DNA of 64,000 nt from JACRIM01 sp038042195 (GTDB taxonomy: Bacteria > Planctomycetota > Phycisphaerae > UBA1845 > UTPLA1), in NCBI GenBank assembly GCA_038042195.1, contig JBBTET010000017.1, forward strand, positions 1 to 64,000. Reading direction: 5' to 3'. How positions within the stretch are numbered: the first letter of the stretch is position 1; each line of letters starts with the position of its first letter. Of the stretch, positions 50,788 to 60,494 are shown in pieces. The position numbers and the translations under genes were made by a program. A model generated the notes under the pieces. It searched no databases. It had not been told where the DNA came from and saw only the letters and a list, made by a program, of their open reading frames with translations.

Positions 50788-50922
50788 GCCACGAAAAAAC
50801 TCGTTCCTCCCCAGCCGTGCCACCAACAAATTGAGTGCGCACGACGTTTGGCGCATCGATCCCAAAGTCCGCCTGTGCGCCGGATGCGTTGCTCATTTAT
50901 TCCCGTCTCCCTGCTGCATTGT

Positions 50923-52008
50923 TCACGGCCCCATGGTGATTTCCTTCAGAAAGAGTTTGGGGGGCTGCCCGTCTTGGGGAACATAAACACCTTCAGCCCC
51001 GTCGATGACTTGGTCGGCCAGACGTTTCCCTTCGTCCGACAAACACTCAATGAACAGCTTATTGCGGGCGGTCCACGAAAGAAGCAGTTGATTATTTGGC
51101 AGGCGGTAAATCGAAGGCGTGCTAAAGGCCATTTTTTCGTTCCCGAATTGGAGCTTCCACTTCTCTCTTAGGCCCGAACTGAGTTCATAGACCCAGTAGT
51201 CTCTCTCGGGAAACTGTGTGGTCGACAAACCAAGAAACACGCGATCTCCAAGTGTCGCGATCGCGCTTGCGCCAGGGGAGATATGCCCGGCTGTGCCGAA
51301 TTCACGAAGCAACTTTCCGCTGCCATCACATTCAAAAAGCCACACCTTTGATTTGCCTTGGCCAAACTTGTTGAACTCACCGCAAACGCTTGCAAAAAGG
51401 AAATGGTCTTCGCGATAGGGAATGCCGGCGATAATCCAATCGTCCTTGTAATGACCGTATCGCTTCTCCCATAGTGTTTTCCCTGATTGATCGATTTTGA
51501 CTAGGTAGGCATCAGAATCAGACCGTCCGGCAAGGATGTAGCACCCTTGCCCCGCTGAAATGATGCTCGAAAGAGTTGTGATCCCACGTGCCCCTAAAGC
51601 CCCAAAGGTCTTTTCAAAGATCTTCCTTCCGTCCAACGAACATTTGACCAACCAGCCTTGATAGCCACCAACATAGCGTTCGCCGGCAATAAACAAGAGC
51701 TGGTCATAGGTCAGCGCGATATCGTTGATTCTCTCTTGATTGCTCGCAACGAACGATTGGCCCCATAGTTTCTTGCCGTCCGTGCTGATCTCGCCAACCC
51801 AGTAGTGTGAGCCTGCGGCCTTTGAGTGGGTGTTCCCTGCAGTAAAAAGCCTTCCGTCTCGGTGTCGAACAATCGACCGTACCTCTTCCTGTTCAGTAAT
51901 CTTGAAAGGCCTCCACAACTTCGTCGGCTGAAGATCGGGCATCGGTGCCCCACCGGGTTGCACAATCGCGAAGGCAACAGGTACGGCCAGTCTTAAAACT
52001 GAGATCAT
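50923..52008 (-). CDS. secreted beta-propeller-like protein of unknown function
   Basis: 361 residues. Starts MISVLRLAVPVAFAIVQPGG, a probable signal peptide; AAGGAA precedes the ATG. Six or so similar blade-like repeats are visible, each a beta-rich unit with a GKxLWEKxYG-type end (GKKLWGQSFV, GRKIFEKTFG, GKTLWEKRYG, REKWKLQFG) and an LFIAGER / YILAGRSDS-type middle. This resembles delta-60-repeat or PQQ-like propellers. Base composition is clearly less GC-rich than in neighbouring genes, suggesting later acquisition. It lies downstream of the ParDE pair on the opposite strand. Confidence 0.75.
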   Translation of the reverse strand: MISVLRLAVPVAFAIVQPGGAPMPDLQPTKLWRPFKITEQEEVRSIVRHRDGRLFTAGNTHSKAAGSHYWVGEISTDGKKLWGQSFVASNQERINDIALTYDQLLFIAGERYVGGYQGWLVKCSLDGRKIFEKTFGALGARGITTLSSIISAGQGCYILAGRSDSDAYLVKIDQSGKTLWEKRYGHYKDDWIIAGIPYREDHFLFASVCGEFNKFGQGKSKVWLFECDGSGKLLREFGTAGHISPGASAIATLGDRVFLGLSTTQFPERDYWVYELSSGLREKWKLQFGNEKMAFSTPSIYRLPNNQLLLSWTARNKLFIECLSDEGKRLADQVIDGAEGVYVPQDGQPPKLFLKEITMGP

Positions 52009-52230
52009 TGCGTTTCCTTCAAGCCGTCACACATCAACCGTGCGGGACGAGATCAATTATGACACACAGCATTCGACGTGACTACGTTCGTATCCATCGT
52101 GAAAGACTGCCGCGCCTCCCGCGGCTTATCCGTGAGCGAATACGAAATCGGCGCCGCCCGCCTGATGTTCATGGCAATTATCCGCTTGCAACGCACATCC
52201 CGAGCCGCGCGACTCAGACATCGTATTTCG

Positions 52231-54135
52231 TCATTCTACCCTCGGCCCCTCCCCCACCCGGCACCGCATCACCCGCACCGCATCACTCGCCAAGCTCTCC
52301 ACAAACCGAACCTCAATCTCCCAAACCTCCCCATCCTTCATCCGAACGATCTTCACTGCATACGCCCCCGCATCGACCACATCGCCCTCGTGCCGCTCCC
52401 GCCCGCGAGGCCGCCCCATCGACCCCAAAAACCCGGCAAGCAACGGCTCCTCCACGCCCTCCAACCGCAGAGTGTGATCATCCACCCGCATCACCTTCGG
52501 ATTGCGAACATCCGTCAGAAACGATACGCGCACCTTGGGACCGGAAGCTCCGGAATCTATCTCTACACCTCGCTCCAGAATTGAATCCAACTCGTACTGC
52601 GCAAACAACACCTGTGCATCGTTGTCGATGTTCACAAACACCAGATGGTCCCCGCTCTTCAACGGCCGACCAAACGCCGCCGCCCCGCCGGCCATGTTCC
52701 GCTCCACTGTCGCCTGCGTCCGCCCCACGAAGTACGCCGTCGCCACCGCCGTCGGCACCTGCGCCGCAACAAACAAAAACACGGCCGCCCATCGTACGGC
52801 CGATGGCGTCGGCTTCAGTTCATTGCCGTTCCCTGAACTGTTTACCTCCCGCCCCAGTGTCGCCCCACCCTCGGATTCCCACGTCGCGACCTCTTCCTCA
52901 TACTGTTGCCCCTCGGCCCCTGGGCCCCCATCCTCATTTCGACTTTTCGACGTGCAGTACACCCGCCGCGGCGGGATTTTTCTACGTTTCTCCATCGTCA
53001 TCCACATCGCCGCGAGCGCCGCGAACCCCACGCCCGGCAACAACATGTTCCGATCATCCGGCACCGTGCAAACCAAGAGCGGCAGAAACACCACTGTCCA
53101 CACTACCCACACCGCCGCCTGCGCCCCGCGTCGAACCACGAGCCACGCAAACACCAGCAGTGTCACCACACCGGCACACGCGATGTACGGAATCAACGGC
53201 TTCCCAAACAGCCGCAAGTAAAAAAGGAACGGATTGATCGGTACCAGCCACGTCGACAACAACACCCCCGCCCGCGTCCACAGCTCGCCAAAGTAATGCC
53301 CCGTCGCCCGCAACGGATCAAGCATCAGCGCGTTGTTCGCCCCATACCCGCCCTTCGCATACGATGCCAACCAGATGGCACCCACCACGATCATCGCCCC
53401 CGACGCGATCACCCCGCGCCGCTTGGCGAGCCGGGTCGTCCCCGACCCGGTCCGCGCGATCGCCCACCCCACCAACCCCGGCAACAACGCCGCAGGCAAC
53501 GACGACTCCTTCGCCCCCAGCGCCAACCAGTAATACACCAACGCCAGCCCAAGCCCCAACACCCGCCCCTCGCGCACGTACCGCACCGCCAAACACATCG
53601 CCATCCCGACGAGTAACAACCCCAATAGGTCGCACTGCATCGACACAAACACCACGCTCACCGCGTGCGACCCCGCCACCGCGAAGATCAATGCCGCCCA
53701 CCGCGCCGTCCGCTCCTCCGGCAACACCAACCGAAACAACCGCCCGACGATCAACACGCCGACGACATACATCGCCAGACTTACCGCGTGATACAGCCAC
53801 GCCCGATCCCCAAACAGCGCGAACTGCGAATACAGCCACCGCTCCGCCCACGGCCGCGAATGCTGATAGCGAACATCGTCCCCTACCCACCACGGGTAAT
53901 ACCCCTCCCCCCGCATCGCCGCGTTCTCCGCATCACTCCGCAAAAATCGATACAGCCCCAACTCCCCGCGCTCCCCCTCCTGAAACTCACGCATGAACCG
54001 CAGATGCCGATAGTCATCGATGAAAAACCCGCCCGGCACCGTCCACCCATACAACAGCACCACCAACCCAACAACCACCACCCACGGCCGCGAGCAGGTT
54101 TCGTACCAAGAAATAATTCGTCGGAAGAGATTCAT
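52231..54135 (-). CDS. multi-pass membrane protein, GT-C glycosyltransferase-like
   Basis: 634 residues. The first ~385 contain about ten hydrophobic segments and an early acidic motif, FIDDYRHLRFM (~38-48), with the topology of dolichyl-phosphate-mannose- or ArnT-like GT-C enzymes. A soluble region follows (~395-440) that lies over an intergenic-type repeat, then one more membrane segment (WAAVFLFVAAQVPTAVATAYFVG) and a C-terminal soluble domain (~480-634). No exact family assigned; probably transfers a sugar from a lipid carrier on the outer face of the membrane. A CCCTCGGCCCCT motif recurs upstream of its start, inside it and at its end. Confidence 0.7.
   Translation of the reverse strand: MNLFRRIISWYETCSRPWVVVVGLVVLLYGWTVPGGFFIDDYRHLRFMREFQEGERGELGLYRFLRSDAENAAMRGEGYYPWWVGDDVRYQHSRPWAERWLYSQFALFGDRAWLYHAVSLAMYVVGVLIVGRLFRLVLPEERTARWAALIFAVAGSHAVSVVFVSMQCDLLGLLLVGMAMCLAVRYVREGRVLGLGLALVYYWLALGAKESSLPAALLPGLVGWAIARTGSGTTRLAKRRGVIASGAMIVVGAIWLASYAKGGYGANNALMLDPLRATGHYFGELWTRAGVLLSTWLVPINPFLFYLRLFGKPLIPYIACAGVVTLLVFAWLVVRRGAQAAVWVVWTVVFLPLLVCTVPDDRNMLLPGVGFAALAAMWMTMEKRRKIPPRRVYCTSKSRNEDGGPGAEGQQYEEEVATWESEGGATLGREVNSSGNGNELKPTPSAVRWAAVFLFVAAQVPTAVATAYFVGRTQATVERNMAGGAAAFGRPLKSGDHLVFVNIDNDAQVLFAQYELDSILERGVEIDSGASGPKVRVSFLTDVRNPKVMRVDDHTLRLEGVEEPLLAGFLGSMGRPRGRERHEGDVVDAGAYAVKIVRMKDGEVWEIEVRFVESLASDAVRVMRCRVGEGPRVE
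52910..52953. repeat. repeat block inside the GT-C-like gene
   Basis: CCCTCGGCCCCT at 52910-52921 recurs exactly at 52239-52250 (end of the same gene) and 54193-54204 (just upstream of it). TTTCGACTTTTCGACGT at 52937-52953 recurs at 57258-57274 in the intergenic gap before dciA. Two different intergenic-type repeats are therefore placed side by side, in frame, in a soluble loop of this protein. Confidence 0.65.
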
Positions 54136-54205
54136 TAGCCGGAGAAGTGTAACCCGGCTGGCAAGCCCAACTCGGACCCTTGGCCCCTTGAACCCTCGGC
54201 CCCTC

Positions 54206-56791
54206 TCAAATATCCAAATCCCTCACATGGATCGCGTTCGTCTCAATAAACCCGCGGCGCACTTCCACGTCATCCCCCATCAGGATTGAGAACATCCGAT
54301 CCGCCGCCCGCCAGTCGGCCTCAAGCTGCTCCACGTCCGCCTTGTCCTCGGTGATGATGACCAGAAGCAACTGCCGCCGCGATGGGTCGAGCGTCGTCTC
54401 CCACAATTCGTCCGGATTCATTTCGCCCAGACCCTTGAATCGCTTCACCGACACGCCGCGCTGGCCGATCGCCCGCACCTGCTCGGCCACCTGCGCCAGA
54501 TTGTCCAACTCCACCGGCTCCCCGTCGCCCGGCATCAGCACATACCGCGCCGGCACGAGTTCGCCCGTCACCAACTCCTCGCGCTTGATAAACCAATCAG
54601 CGAGGTTCAACCCCATCTCGTCCAACCGATTCAGGGCCTTCTCCAACCGCTTGCACTCGGGCAACTCATAACGCACCAGTTGCTTCACGCCCTCGCCCGT
54701 CTCCGTCGGGATCGACAAGCCGCCATCGACGACCTCCAACTCGCCGTGCTTCTCGCCGGCCTCTCGGCGAAATGCGTTGAATGCCGCGTCATCGGCGAAG
54801 TAGTGTTCCTGATCATCGAGAATCGCCCGCACCAACGGCAACGCCGCTCCCTTGCGACGATGGGCCTTGATGAATCCGTCAAACGCGATCCCGCGCCGGG
54901 CCAGCACGCGCTCGATATATTTGATCTCGTCGATGACGCCGACCAGCAGGCGCAGATCGTCGCCGCCGACAAACCGCTCCTTGCCGGAAAGCGACCCGTC
55001 GCCGTTCGTGTCCTTCACGGCGAGCCGCACGCCATCCAGCCCCCACTCCGTCAGCTTGCCGTCGAGCACCGTGTCGTTCAGCACGTACTCCTGCTTCTTG
55101 CCCTTCTTCAGCAAGTAGAGCGGCGGCTGTGCGACATAGAGATAGCCGTTGCGAATCAGGTCTGGCATGTTGCGGAAGAAAAACGTGAGCAGCAGCGTGC
55201 GAATGTGGCTGCCGTCCACGTCGGCGTCGGTCATGATGATGATCTTGCCATAGCGGCACTTCGTCGTGTCGAACTCTTCGGTCCCCGGAACGCCGCAACC
55301 CAGCGCCCCGATGATCGTCTTGATTTCCTCATGGGCCAGCACGCGGTCGATCCGCGCCTTCTCCACGTTCAAAATCTTTCCCTTGAGCGGCAGAATCGCC
55401 TGCGACAGCGACTCGCGCCCCTGCTTCGCCGAGCCGCCGGCGGAATCACCTTCGACGAGAAACAGTTCCGCCTCATGCGGATCCTTGTTCCGACAATCCC
55501 ACAACTTGCCCGGCAGGCTGCCGCTGGACAGCGCGCTCTTTCGCGTCGCCTCGCGGGCCTTGCGCGCTGCCTCCCGCGCCACCGCCGCCATGACGCCCTT
55601 TTGCACCACGCGCTTCGCGTCGCCGGGATTCTCTTCCAGCCAGTTCGACAGTTTCTCATTCACCACCGTCTGCACGAAGCCATCGACCTCTGCATTCATC
55701 AGGCGATCTTTGGTCTGCCCCTGAAAGTCCGGCTCGCGCACCTGCACCGACACGATGGCCGTCAACCCCTCGCGCCAATCCTCGCCCTTGATCTGCAAGT
55801 CGCCCTTGAGCAGATTCGCCTTCTTGGAATAGGCGTTCATCGTGCGCGTCAGCCCGGTCTGAAAGCCCGACAGGTGCGTGCCGCCGTCGCGATTCTTGAT
55901 GTTGTTGGCGAAGGCCAGCAGATTCTCGTTGTAGCTCGCGTTGAATTGGAAGGCGACCTTGCAGGCCAACCCCTGGGCCTCGTCGCGCCCGCTGAGCACC
56001 TGCACCTTGTGCAGCCCCTCCTTGCCCTCGTTCATGTGCTCGACAAAGGCCCGCAGGCCGTCCTGGAAAAAGAAGTCCTCGCTCTTGCCGGTCCGCTCGT
56101 CGGCGAAGCTGATCCGAAGTCCTTCATTCAAGTACGCCAACTCGCGCAGCCGCTGCGCCACGATCTCCGTGCGAAAATTGGTGTCGGTGAATATCTCCGG
56201 GTCGGGCCGAAACTCCACGCGCGTCCCCGTGCGCGTCGTGTCGCCGATCAACTCCAACGGCTTGACCGCCTTGCCGCGCTCGAAGCTCATCGTGTGAATC
56301 TTGCCCCCGCGCTGCACCTCAACGACGAGCGATTCCGACAGGGCGTTCACCACGCTCACGCCGACGCCGTGCAACCCGCCTGACACCGCATATGAATCGC
56401 GGTCGAACTTCCCGCCCGCGTGCAACACCGTCAGCACAATCTCCAGCGTGCTCTTCCCGTCGAGCACCGGATTCTCCGGAAAGCTCTTCGTCTCCACCGG
56501 TATGCCGCGCCCATCATCCGTGACCGTGCAACTGCCGTCCGTATTGATCTTCACCGTGATCTTGTGGCAGTGCCCAGCCAGCGATTCATCGACCGCGTTG
56601 TCGACCACTTCCCAAATCAGATGGTGCAACCCATGCAGCCCCGTGTCGCCGATGTACATCGACGGCCGCTTGCGAACCGCCTCCATGCCCTCCAGCACTC
56701 GGATGCTGTCGGCATCGTAAGTATCCACGGCCGGCGGCGGCGGAGCCGTCTCGGTCGTATCAGCCAACCACGGTTTTGTGAACTCGTGCAT
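54206..56791 (-). CDS. gyrB: DNA gyrase subunit B
   Basis: 861 residues; ATPase and TOPRIM subunit of gyrase. GHKL ATPase features near the N-terminus (VRKRPSMYIGDTG, WEVVDNAVDESLAGH, VTDDGRGIPVE, GGLHGVGVSVVNAL) and TOPRIM motifs (FLVEGDSAGGSAKQGR, IIMTDADVDGSHIRTLLLTF). The C-terminus ends with the usual FKGLGEMNPDELWETTLDP region. An extra ~30 residues before the ATPase (including a Pro-rich stretch) and an insertion after TOPRIM make it longer than the 804-residue E. coli protein. It overlaps the dciA stop by one base (TGATG). Confidence 0.98.
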   Translation of the reverse strand: MHEFTKPWLADTTETAPPPPAVDTYDADSIRVLEGMEAVRKRPSMYIGDTGLHGLHHLIWEVVDNAVDESLAGHCHKITVKINTDGSCTVTDDGRGIPVETKSFPENPVLDGKSTLEIVLTVLHAGGKFDRDSYAVSGGLHGVGVSVVNALSESLVVEVQRGGKIHTMSFERGKAVKPLELIGDTTRTGTRVEFRPDPEIFTDTNFRTEIVAQRLRELAYLNEGLRISFADERTGKSEDFFFQDGLRAFVEHMNEGKEGLHKVQVLSGRDEAQGLACKVAFQFNASYNENLLAFANNIKNRDGGTHLSGFQTGLTRTMNAYSKKANLLKGDLQIKGEDWREGLTAIVSVQVREPDFQGQTKDRLMNAEVDGFVQTVVNEKLSNWLEENPGDAKRVVQKGVMAAVAREAARKAREATRKSALSSGSLPGKLWDCRNKDPHEAELFLVEGDSAGGSAKQGRESLSQAILPLKGKILNVEKARIDRVLAHEEIKTIIGALGCGVPGTEEFDTTKCRYGKIIIMTDADVDGSHIRTLLLTFFFRNMPDLIRNGYLYVAQPPLYLLKKGKKQEYVLNDTVLDGKLTEWGLDGVRLAVKDTNGDGSLSGKERFVGGDDLRLLVGVIDEIKYIERVLARRGIAFDGFIKAHRRKGAALPLVRAILDDQEHYFADDAAFNAFRREAGEKHGELEVVDGGLSIPTETGEGVKQLVRYELPECKRLEKALNRLDEMGLNLADWFIKREELVTGELVPARYVLMPGDGEPVELDNLAQVAEQVRAIGQRGVSVKRFKGLGEMNPDELWETTLDPSRRQLLLVIITEDKADVEQLEADWRAADRMFSILMGDDVEVRRGFIETNAIHVRDLDI

Positions 56792-57222
56792 CAGTCGCTT
56801 GCTTCCTCGCCTGTCTTCTCGCGCGGCACAGCGCCGACGCGGTAATCAATTCGTTTCACCAGCTTGCTGCGAAGCGTATCGTTCATCGCCTCGATCAGCG
56901 CCTCGCCTGCCTGCCGACCCAACGCATACCGATCCGCCGAACTACACACGACGACGCGCAACCGTCCCGCCGTCAACCCTTCCACGTGCGTCCGACCGGC
57001 AAACGTCTCTGGCAGAATCGACCGCCACGCGCCGCGCACCCGGCTCAGCACGTCCGCCGACTCCACCATATGCGGCTTCGTCACGCGGTCCAACAAATCG
57101 CCCACCCGAACCGCCGGCCTGAGACGCCTCTTGTTATAGCGATCCCAAAAGAGCCGCTGCTCCTCGCTCGGGGCGATGCTCAGCCCATGCTCCTCCAAAA
57201 TCTCCCGCCGACCGCGCCGCAT
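56791..57222 (-). CDS. dciA: DciA-like replicative helicase operator (DUF721)
   Basis: 143 residues from the ATG at 57222, chosen because AAGGGAG lies 5 bases upstream; the ATG at 57249 has a badly spaced site. The region SADVLSRVRGAWRSILPETFAGRTHVEGLTAGRLRVVVCSSADRYALG matches the DUF721/DciA core (W near the start, then a strand-rich section), followed by two helices. DciA loads or assists the DnaB helicase in bacteria lacking DnaC/DnaI, and its place between dnaN and gyrB is typical. The basic N-terminus (MRRGRREILEE) may bind DNA. Confidence 0.85.
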   Translation of the reverse strand: MRRGRREILEEHGLSIAPSEEQRLFWDRYNKRRLRPAVRVGDLLDRVTKPHMVESADVLSRVRGAWRSILPETFAGRTHVEGLTAGRLRVVVCSSADRYALGRQAGEALIEAMNDTLRSKLVKRIDYRVGAVPREKTGEEASD

Positions 57223-57290
57223 CAAACTCCCTTTCGATGCCCCCGACATTCCTTATGTTTCGACTTTTCGACGTTTTGAAGTTTCGACGT

Positions 57291-58385
57291 TTACGACAAA
57301 TTGACCGGCATCACCACATACTGAAACGACGACCCGCTCTTGAGCACGCCCGGCTTCGCAGGCTCCTTCAACTCGAACGTCGTCGAATCTCCGCACACCT
57401 TCAATGCGTCCAGCAGGAACTCGGGGTTGAACCCGATCGAAATCTCGCTGCCCTTGTACTCCACCGGAACCTTGATCGTCGCCTCACCCTGCTCCGCCGC
57501 CCGGCTGGTCAGCACCATGCCCTCGGCCCCCAGCATGATCTTCACGCCCTTCGACTCCGCCGTCGCCAACAGGGCCGCCCGTTTCACGCCGCTGAGGAAC
57601 TCGTCCGTCTTCAACACGGCCGTCTTGTCATGCTCGCGCGGCATCACGTCTTGATACTTCGGGAAATGCCCCTCCACCAACACGCTGCTGATCGTCACCG
57701 TCTCGGTCCGCAACACGATCTGATTCGGCCGCAGCTTCACCTCCACGGTCTCATCCGCATCCATGTGCAGCTTCATAATCAGGCTCAACGCCTTCGTCGG
57801 CACAATCGCGCTGGACTCCTCGCCCACGCTCTTCTCCAGCGATGCCTCGCACATCGCCAGTCGCCGACCGTCCGTCGCCACCATGAGCAGTTTTTTACCC
57901 TTCTTCTCCCAGAGCACGCCGTTAATCGCGTACCGCGTGTTCTCCCGCGCTGCGGCAAACAAGGTCTTGCCAATCGCTTCGGTCAGCGCCCCGCTCTTCA
58001 CCACAAAGTCCGGCTCCCCCTCCATGTCCGGCACCGGCGGGAAATCCCGCACACTCTGCCCCACCATCTGAAAATGCGAGTCGGCCCCGCGAACACTGAG
58101 CTGATCGTCCTTCGTCTCCAACGCCATCGTCTCATCCGACGACTCGCGCACGATCGCCAGGAACCGGTCCCCCGACACCAGCGTGTCCCCCGGCTTCGAC
58201 ACGTCCACTTGCTTCACCCGATATCGCAGACCCACCTCCTGGTCATAAGCCGTGATGATCAGCACGTCCTTCTCCGCCGTCACCCGCACGCATTGAAGGA
58301 TCGGCTTCGGCGTCCGCGTCAGCGTGACGCTCGCCGTGGCCGCGAGGGCCTCATACAACGCCTGTCGATCTACCACGAACTTCAT
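57291..58385 (-). CDS. dnaN: DNA polymerase III beta sliding clamp
   Basis: 364 residues; forms the dimeric ring that tethers the replicative polymerase. Three consecutive clamp domains can be followed: N-terminal MKFVVDRQALYEALAATASV; middle ~125-245 with KTLFAAARENTRYAINGVLWEK and MVATDGRRLAM; and C-terminal ending QYVVMPVNL (compare the E. coli VMPMRL end). GGGAGAG precedes the ATG. It lies between dnaA and dciA. Confidence 0.97.
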   Translation of the reverse strand: MKFVVDRQALYEALAATASVTLTRTPKPILQCVRVTAEKDVLIITAYDQEVGLRYRVKQVDVSKPGDTLVSGDRFLAIVRESSDETMALETKDDQLSVRGADSHFQMVGQSVRDFPPVPDMEGEPDFVVKSGALTEAIGKTLFAAARENTRYAINGVLWEKKGKKLLMVATDGRRLAMCEASLEKSVGEESSAIVPTKALSLIMKLHMDADETVEVKLRPNQIVLRTETVTISSVLVEGHFPKYQDVMPREHDKTAVLKTDEFLSGVKRAALLATAESKGVKIMLGAEGMVLTSRAAEQGEATIKVPVEYKGSEISIGFNPEFLLDALKVCGDSTTFELKEPAKPGVLKSGSSFQYVVMPVNLS

Positions 58386-58716
58386 GACACTCTCCCGTCG
58401 CGACTCACATCGCTACGTTGCTCTTACTCTGAGTCATTAGGATATATCTTGATCGTATTCATCCACCGTCTACCATGTGAGATGCGGCGGAGATTTCGAC
58501 ACGTTGAGCTATCCTTCATTCGGCCTTGATATTACGACCTTTTCCTACAGCCGTCCACGCTGGATAACCTGTGTAGACGAGGCTGCGTGACTTCAGGGTT
58601 CCACTCGAAATCTCACCCGCGCCAAGCCGGTGATGACCAGCCCTGTGAACCACGACTCCGGTCGACGCAGGTTATCCACAACGCATGACAACATCTGTGC
58701 GAGCCACTGTGACTCG
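58386..58716. other. dnaA-dnaN intergenic region, candidate oriC element
   Basis: 331 bases without a gene. A perfect DnaA box TTATCCACA lies at 58672-58680, inside CAGGTTATCCA (58668-58678). The exact reverse complement of that 11-mer, TGGATAACCTG, lies at 58561-58571, giving two oppositely oriented box-like sites about 100 bases apart. An AT-rich stretch at 58436-58462 (TTAGGATATATCTTGATCG and following) could be an unwinding element. The dnaN promoter must also be here. Confidence 0.6.
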
Positions 58717-60060
58717 TTAATCCGTTACCCTTTTCAACGCCTCCTCCAACTCATCAATCCGCACCCGAAGCGCTGCATCCTCCTCGCGCCGCCGAGTAAT
58801 CAGCCGATTCGCGTGAAGCACCGTCGTGTGATCCCGGCCACCGAAGAACCCGCCGATCTCCTCCAGGCTGTGCCCCGTGAATTGCCGCGCCAGATACATC
58901 CCCACCTGCCGCGGTAACGCAATCGACCGGCTCCGACGACGGCCCTGCAAGTCCGACACTCGCACGTCGAACCCCGTTGTCACCGCCGTCATAATGTCTG
59001 TCATCCGCACCCGCCGATTCGCTGGCACCACGCCATCGCCGAGACTCGCCTCGGCCATGGCCATATCCACCGGCCGCCCCTCCAGCCGTGCGATGCCGTG
59101 CAGTCGATTCAGCGCCCCCTCCAATTCCCGCGTATTTGTCTTGACTCTCGACGCCAACAGCATCGACACATCCTCAGGAATCTCCAGCCCGGACATCCTC
59201 GATTTCTTACGGATAATCGCTAGTCGCGTCTCAAGGCACGGCGCATCAACCCTCGCCACCAGCCCCCACATAAACCGACTAGTCAACCGCTCTTCCAGGC
59301 CGGCAATCTCCCCCGGCGAGCAATCCGCGGACAGGATGATCTGCTTGTGAATCTCATGGAGCGCGTTAAACGTGTGAAAGAACTCTTCCTGGGTACGATC
59401 CTTCCCCGCGAGAAACTGGACATCGTCAATCACCAGTAAATCAATGTGCCGATACCGATATCGGAAGCCATCCAGCCGATTGCGCTCCACCGCCTCGATG
59501 TAGTGATTGACAAACGTCTCACACGTCAGATACGCCACCCGCGCCGCCGGTGAGTGATCGAGAATCCGATGACACACCGCCTGCAACAGGTGCGTCTTGC
59601 CCAGCCCCGCCGACCCATGAAGGAACAGCGGGTTATACGCCGTGCCGGGCGATTCGCTCGCCGCCACGCAACTCGCATGGGCCAGCCGATTGCAAGGCCC
59701 CGCTACGAAGTTGTCGAAGACGTAGTCCCCATTTAGCCGCGCCGGCGACCACTCCTGGTCATACGACGCGGCAGTCGGCGACCGATCCGCCTCAGACGAC
59801 TCCAGACTTTCGCCGGCACGCGTCGAAAAACGAACCGAGACCAATCGCCCCGTCGCCGCTTGCGCAGCCTCCACAAAAGGCCGCACACAATGATCCACGA
59901 GGTACGTCAACTGCGCGAAGTTCTCAGTGAAAACGATGAACTCGCCGCGATCCAGCGGCCCCGGCCCCAATTGACCGAACCACCCACGCGAAATCGCAGG
60001 GTGGCGAGTCCGCACATGCCCAAGAATATCCGTCCAAACCGCCTCGGAAACGGAGTCCAT
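58717..60060 (-). CDS. dnaA: chromosomal replication initiator DnaA
   Basis: 447 residues from the ATG at 60060 (a GTG at 60078 is possible). Domain I ~1-85, a short linker, AAA+ domain ~110-330 with Walker A GSAGLGKTHLLQ and Walker B LLVIDDVQFLAGKD, and a C-terminal DNA-binding domain with the DnaA signature (ALPRQVGMYLARQF, GGFFGGRDHTTVLHA). Initiates replication by binding DnaA boxes; boxes are present on both sides of the gene. Divergent from the TPR/alphaCTD gene. Confidence 0.98.
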   Translation of the reverse strand: MDSVSEAVWTDILGHVRTRHPAISRGWFGQLGPGPLDRGEFIVFTENFAQLTYLVDHCVRPFVEAAQAATGRLVSVRFSTRAGESLESSEADRSPTAASYDQEWSPARLNGDYVFDNFVAGPCNRLAHASCVAASESPGTAYNPLFLHGSAGLGKTHLLQAVCHRILDHSPAARVAYLTCETFVNHYIEAVERNRLDGFRYRYRHIDLLVIDDVQFLAGKDRTQEEFFHTFNALHEIHKQIILSADCSPGEIAGLEERLTSRFMWGLVARVDAPCLETRLAIIRKKSRMSGLEIPEDVSMLLASRVKTNTRELEGALNRLHGIARLEGRPVDMAMAEASLGDGVVPANRRVRMTDIMTAVTTGFDVRVSDLQGRRRSRSIALPRQVGMYLARQFTGHSLEEIGGFFGGRDHTTVLHANRLITRRREEDAALRVRIDELEEALKRVTD

Positions 60061-60494
60061 TTGATTCCACTCAACCACGGCCGATGAGGTGGCCGCGAAC
60101 CCCGGAATCCATTCCGCATGATAGCCCTAAGTTCATTATTAACAAACACTAATGATCGAAACAGGGCCGAATGACCTCGAAGCCTGATCGTATCCGAAAC
60201 ACACTCAAAGAGCAACCAGTTTCCCCCACTTTTTCAACCGTTTGCACACACCACTACTTAGAAGAAATCACACAGCTTATACACAACAATCTCACATAGC
60301 ACATCGGGGAGGTGATCACCCTACGCGCCGCTTCTCGCCCCGCCTTGCCATCCCGCCCTCCTTCCATACAATGCCCTGTTCGGTATTACCACTCAAACTA
60401 AATGAATCCACGAACCACCTAATCGCGCATCGGCATCCACGCCCACGCGGCCCGCGTTCGTATACTCGAAGAACCAGGAGCCAATCAACCGACT
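60061..60494. other. dnaA upstream region, second candidate oriC element
   Basis: 434 bases without a gene. A perfect DnaA box TTATACACA lies at 60277-60285, followed by an A/C-rich stretch. An AT-rich patch (TTCATTATTAACAAACACTAATG) lies at 60131-60153. The region must hold the dnaA promoter and that of the divergent TPR/alphaCTD gene; no clear pair of hexamers was seen. The box next to dnaA would fit autoregulation as well as origin function. Confidence 0.55.

Noticed and set aside
54680..56383. 567-codon open frame on the plus strand opposite gyrB
   Set aside because: Antisense to an unmistakable gyrB. Long shadow frames are expected opposite GC-rich genes with strong third-position bias, and the product (Arg/His/Leu-rich) has no recognisable domain.
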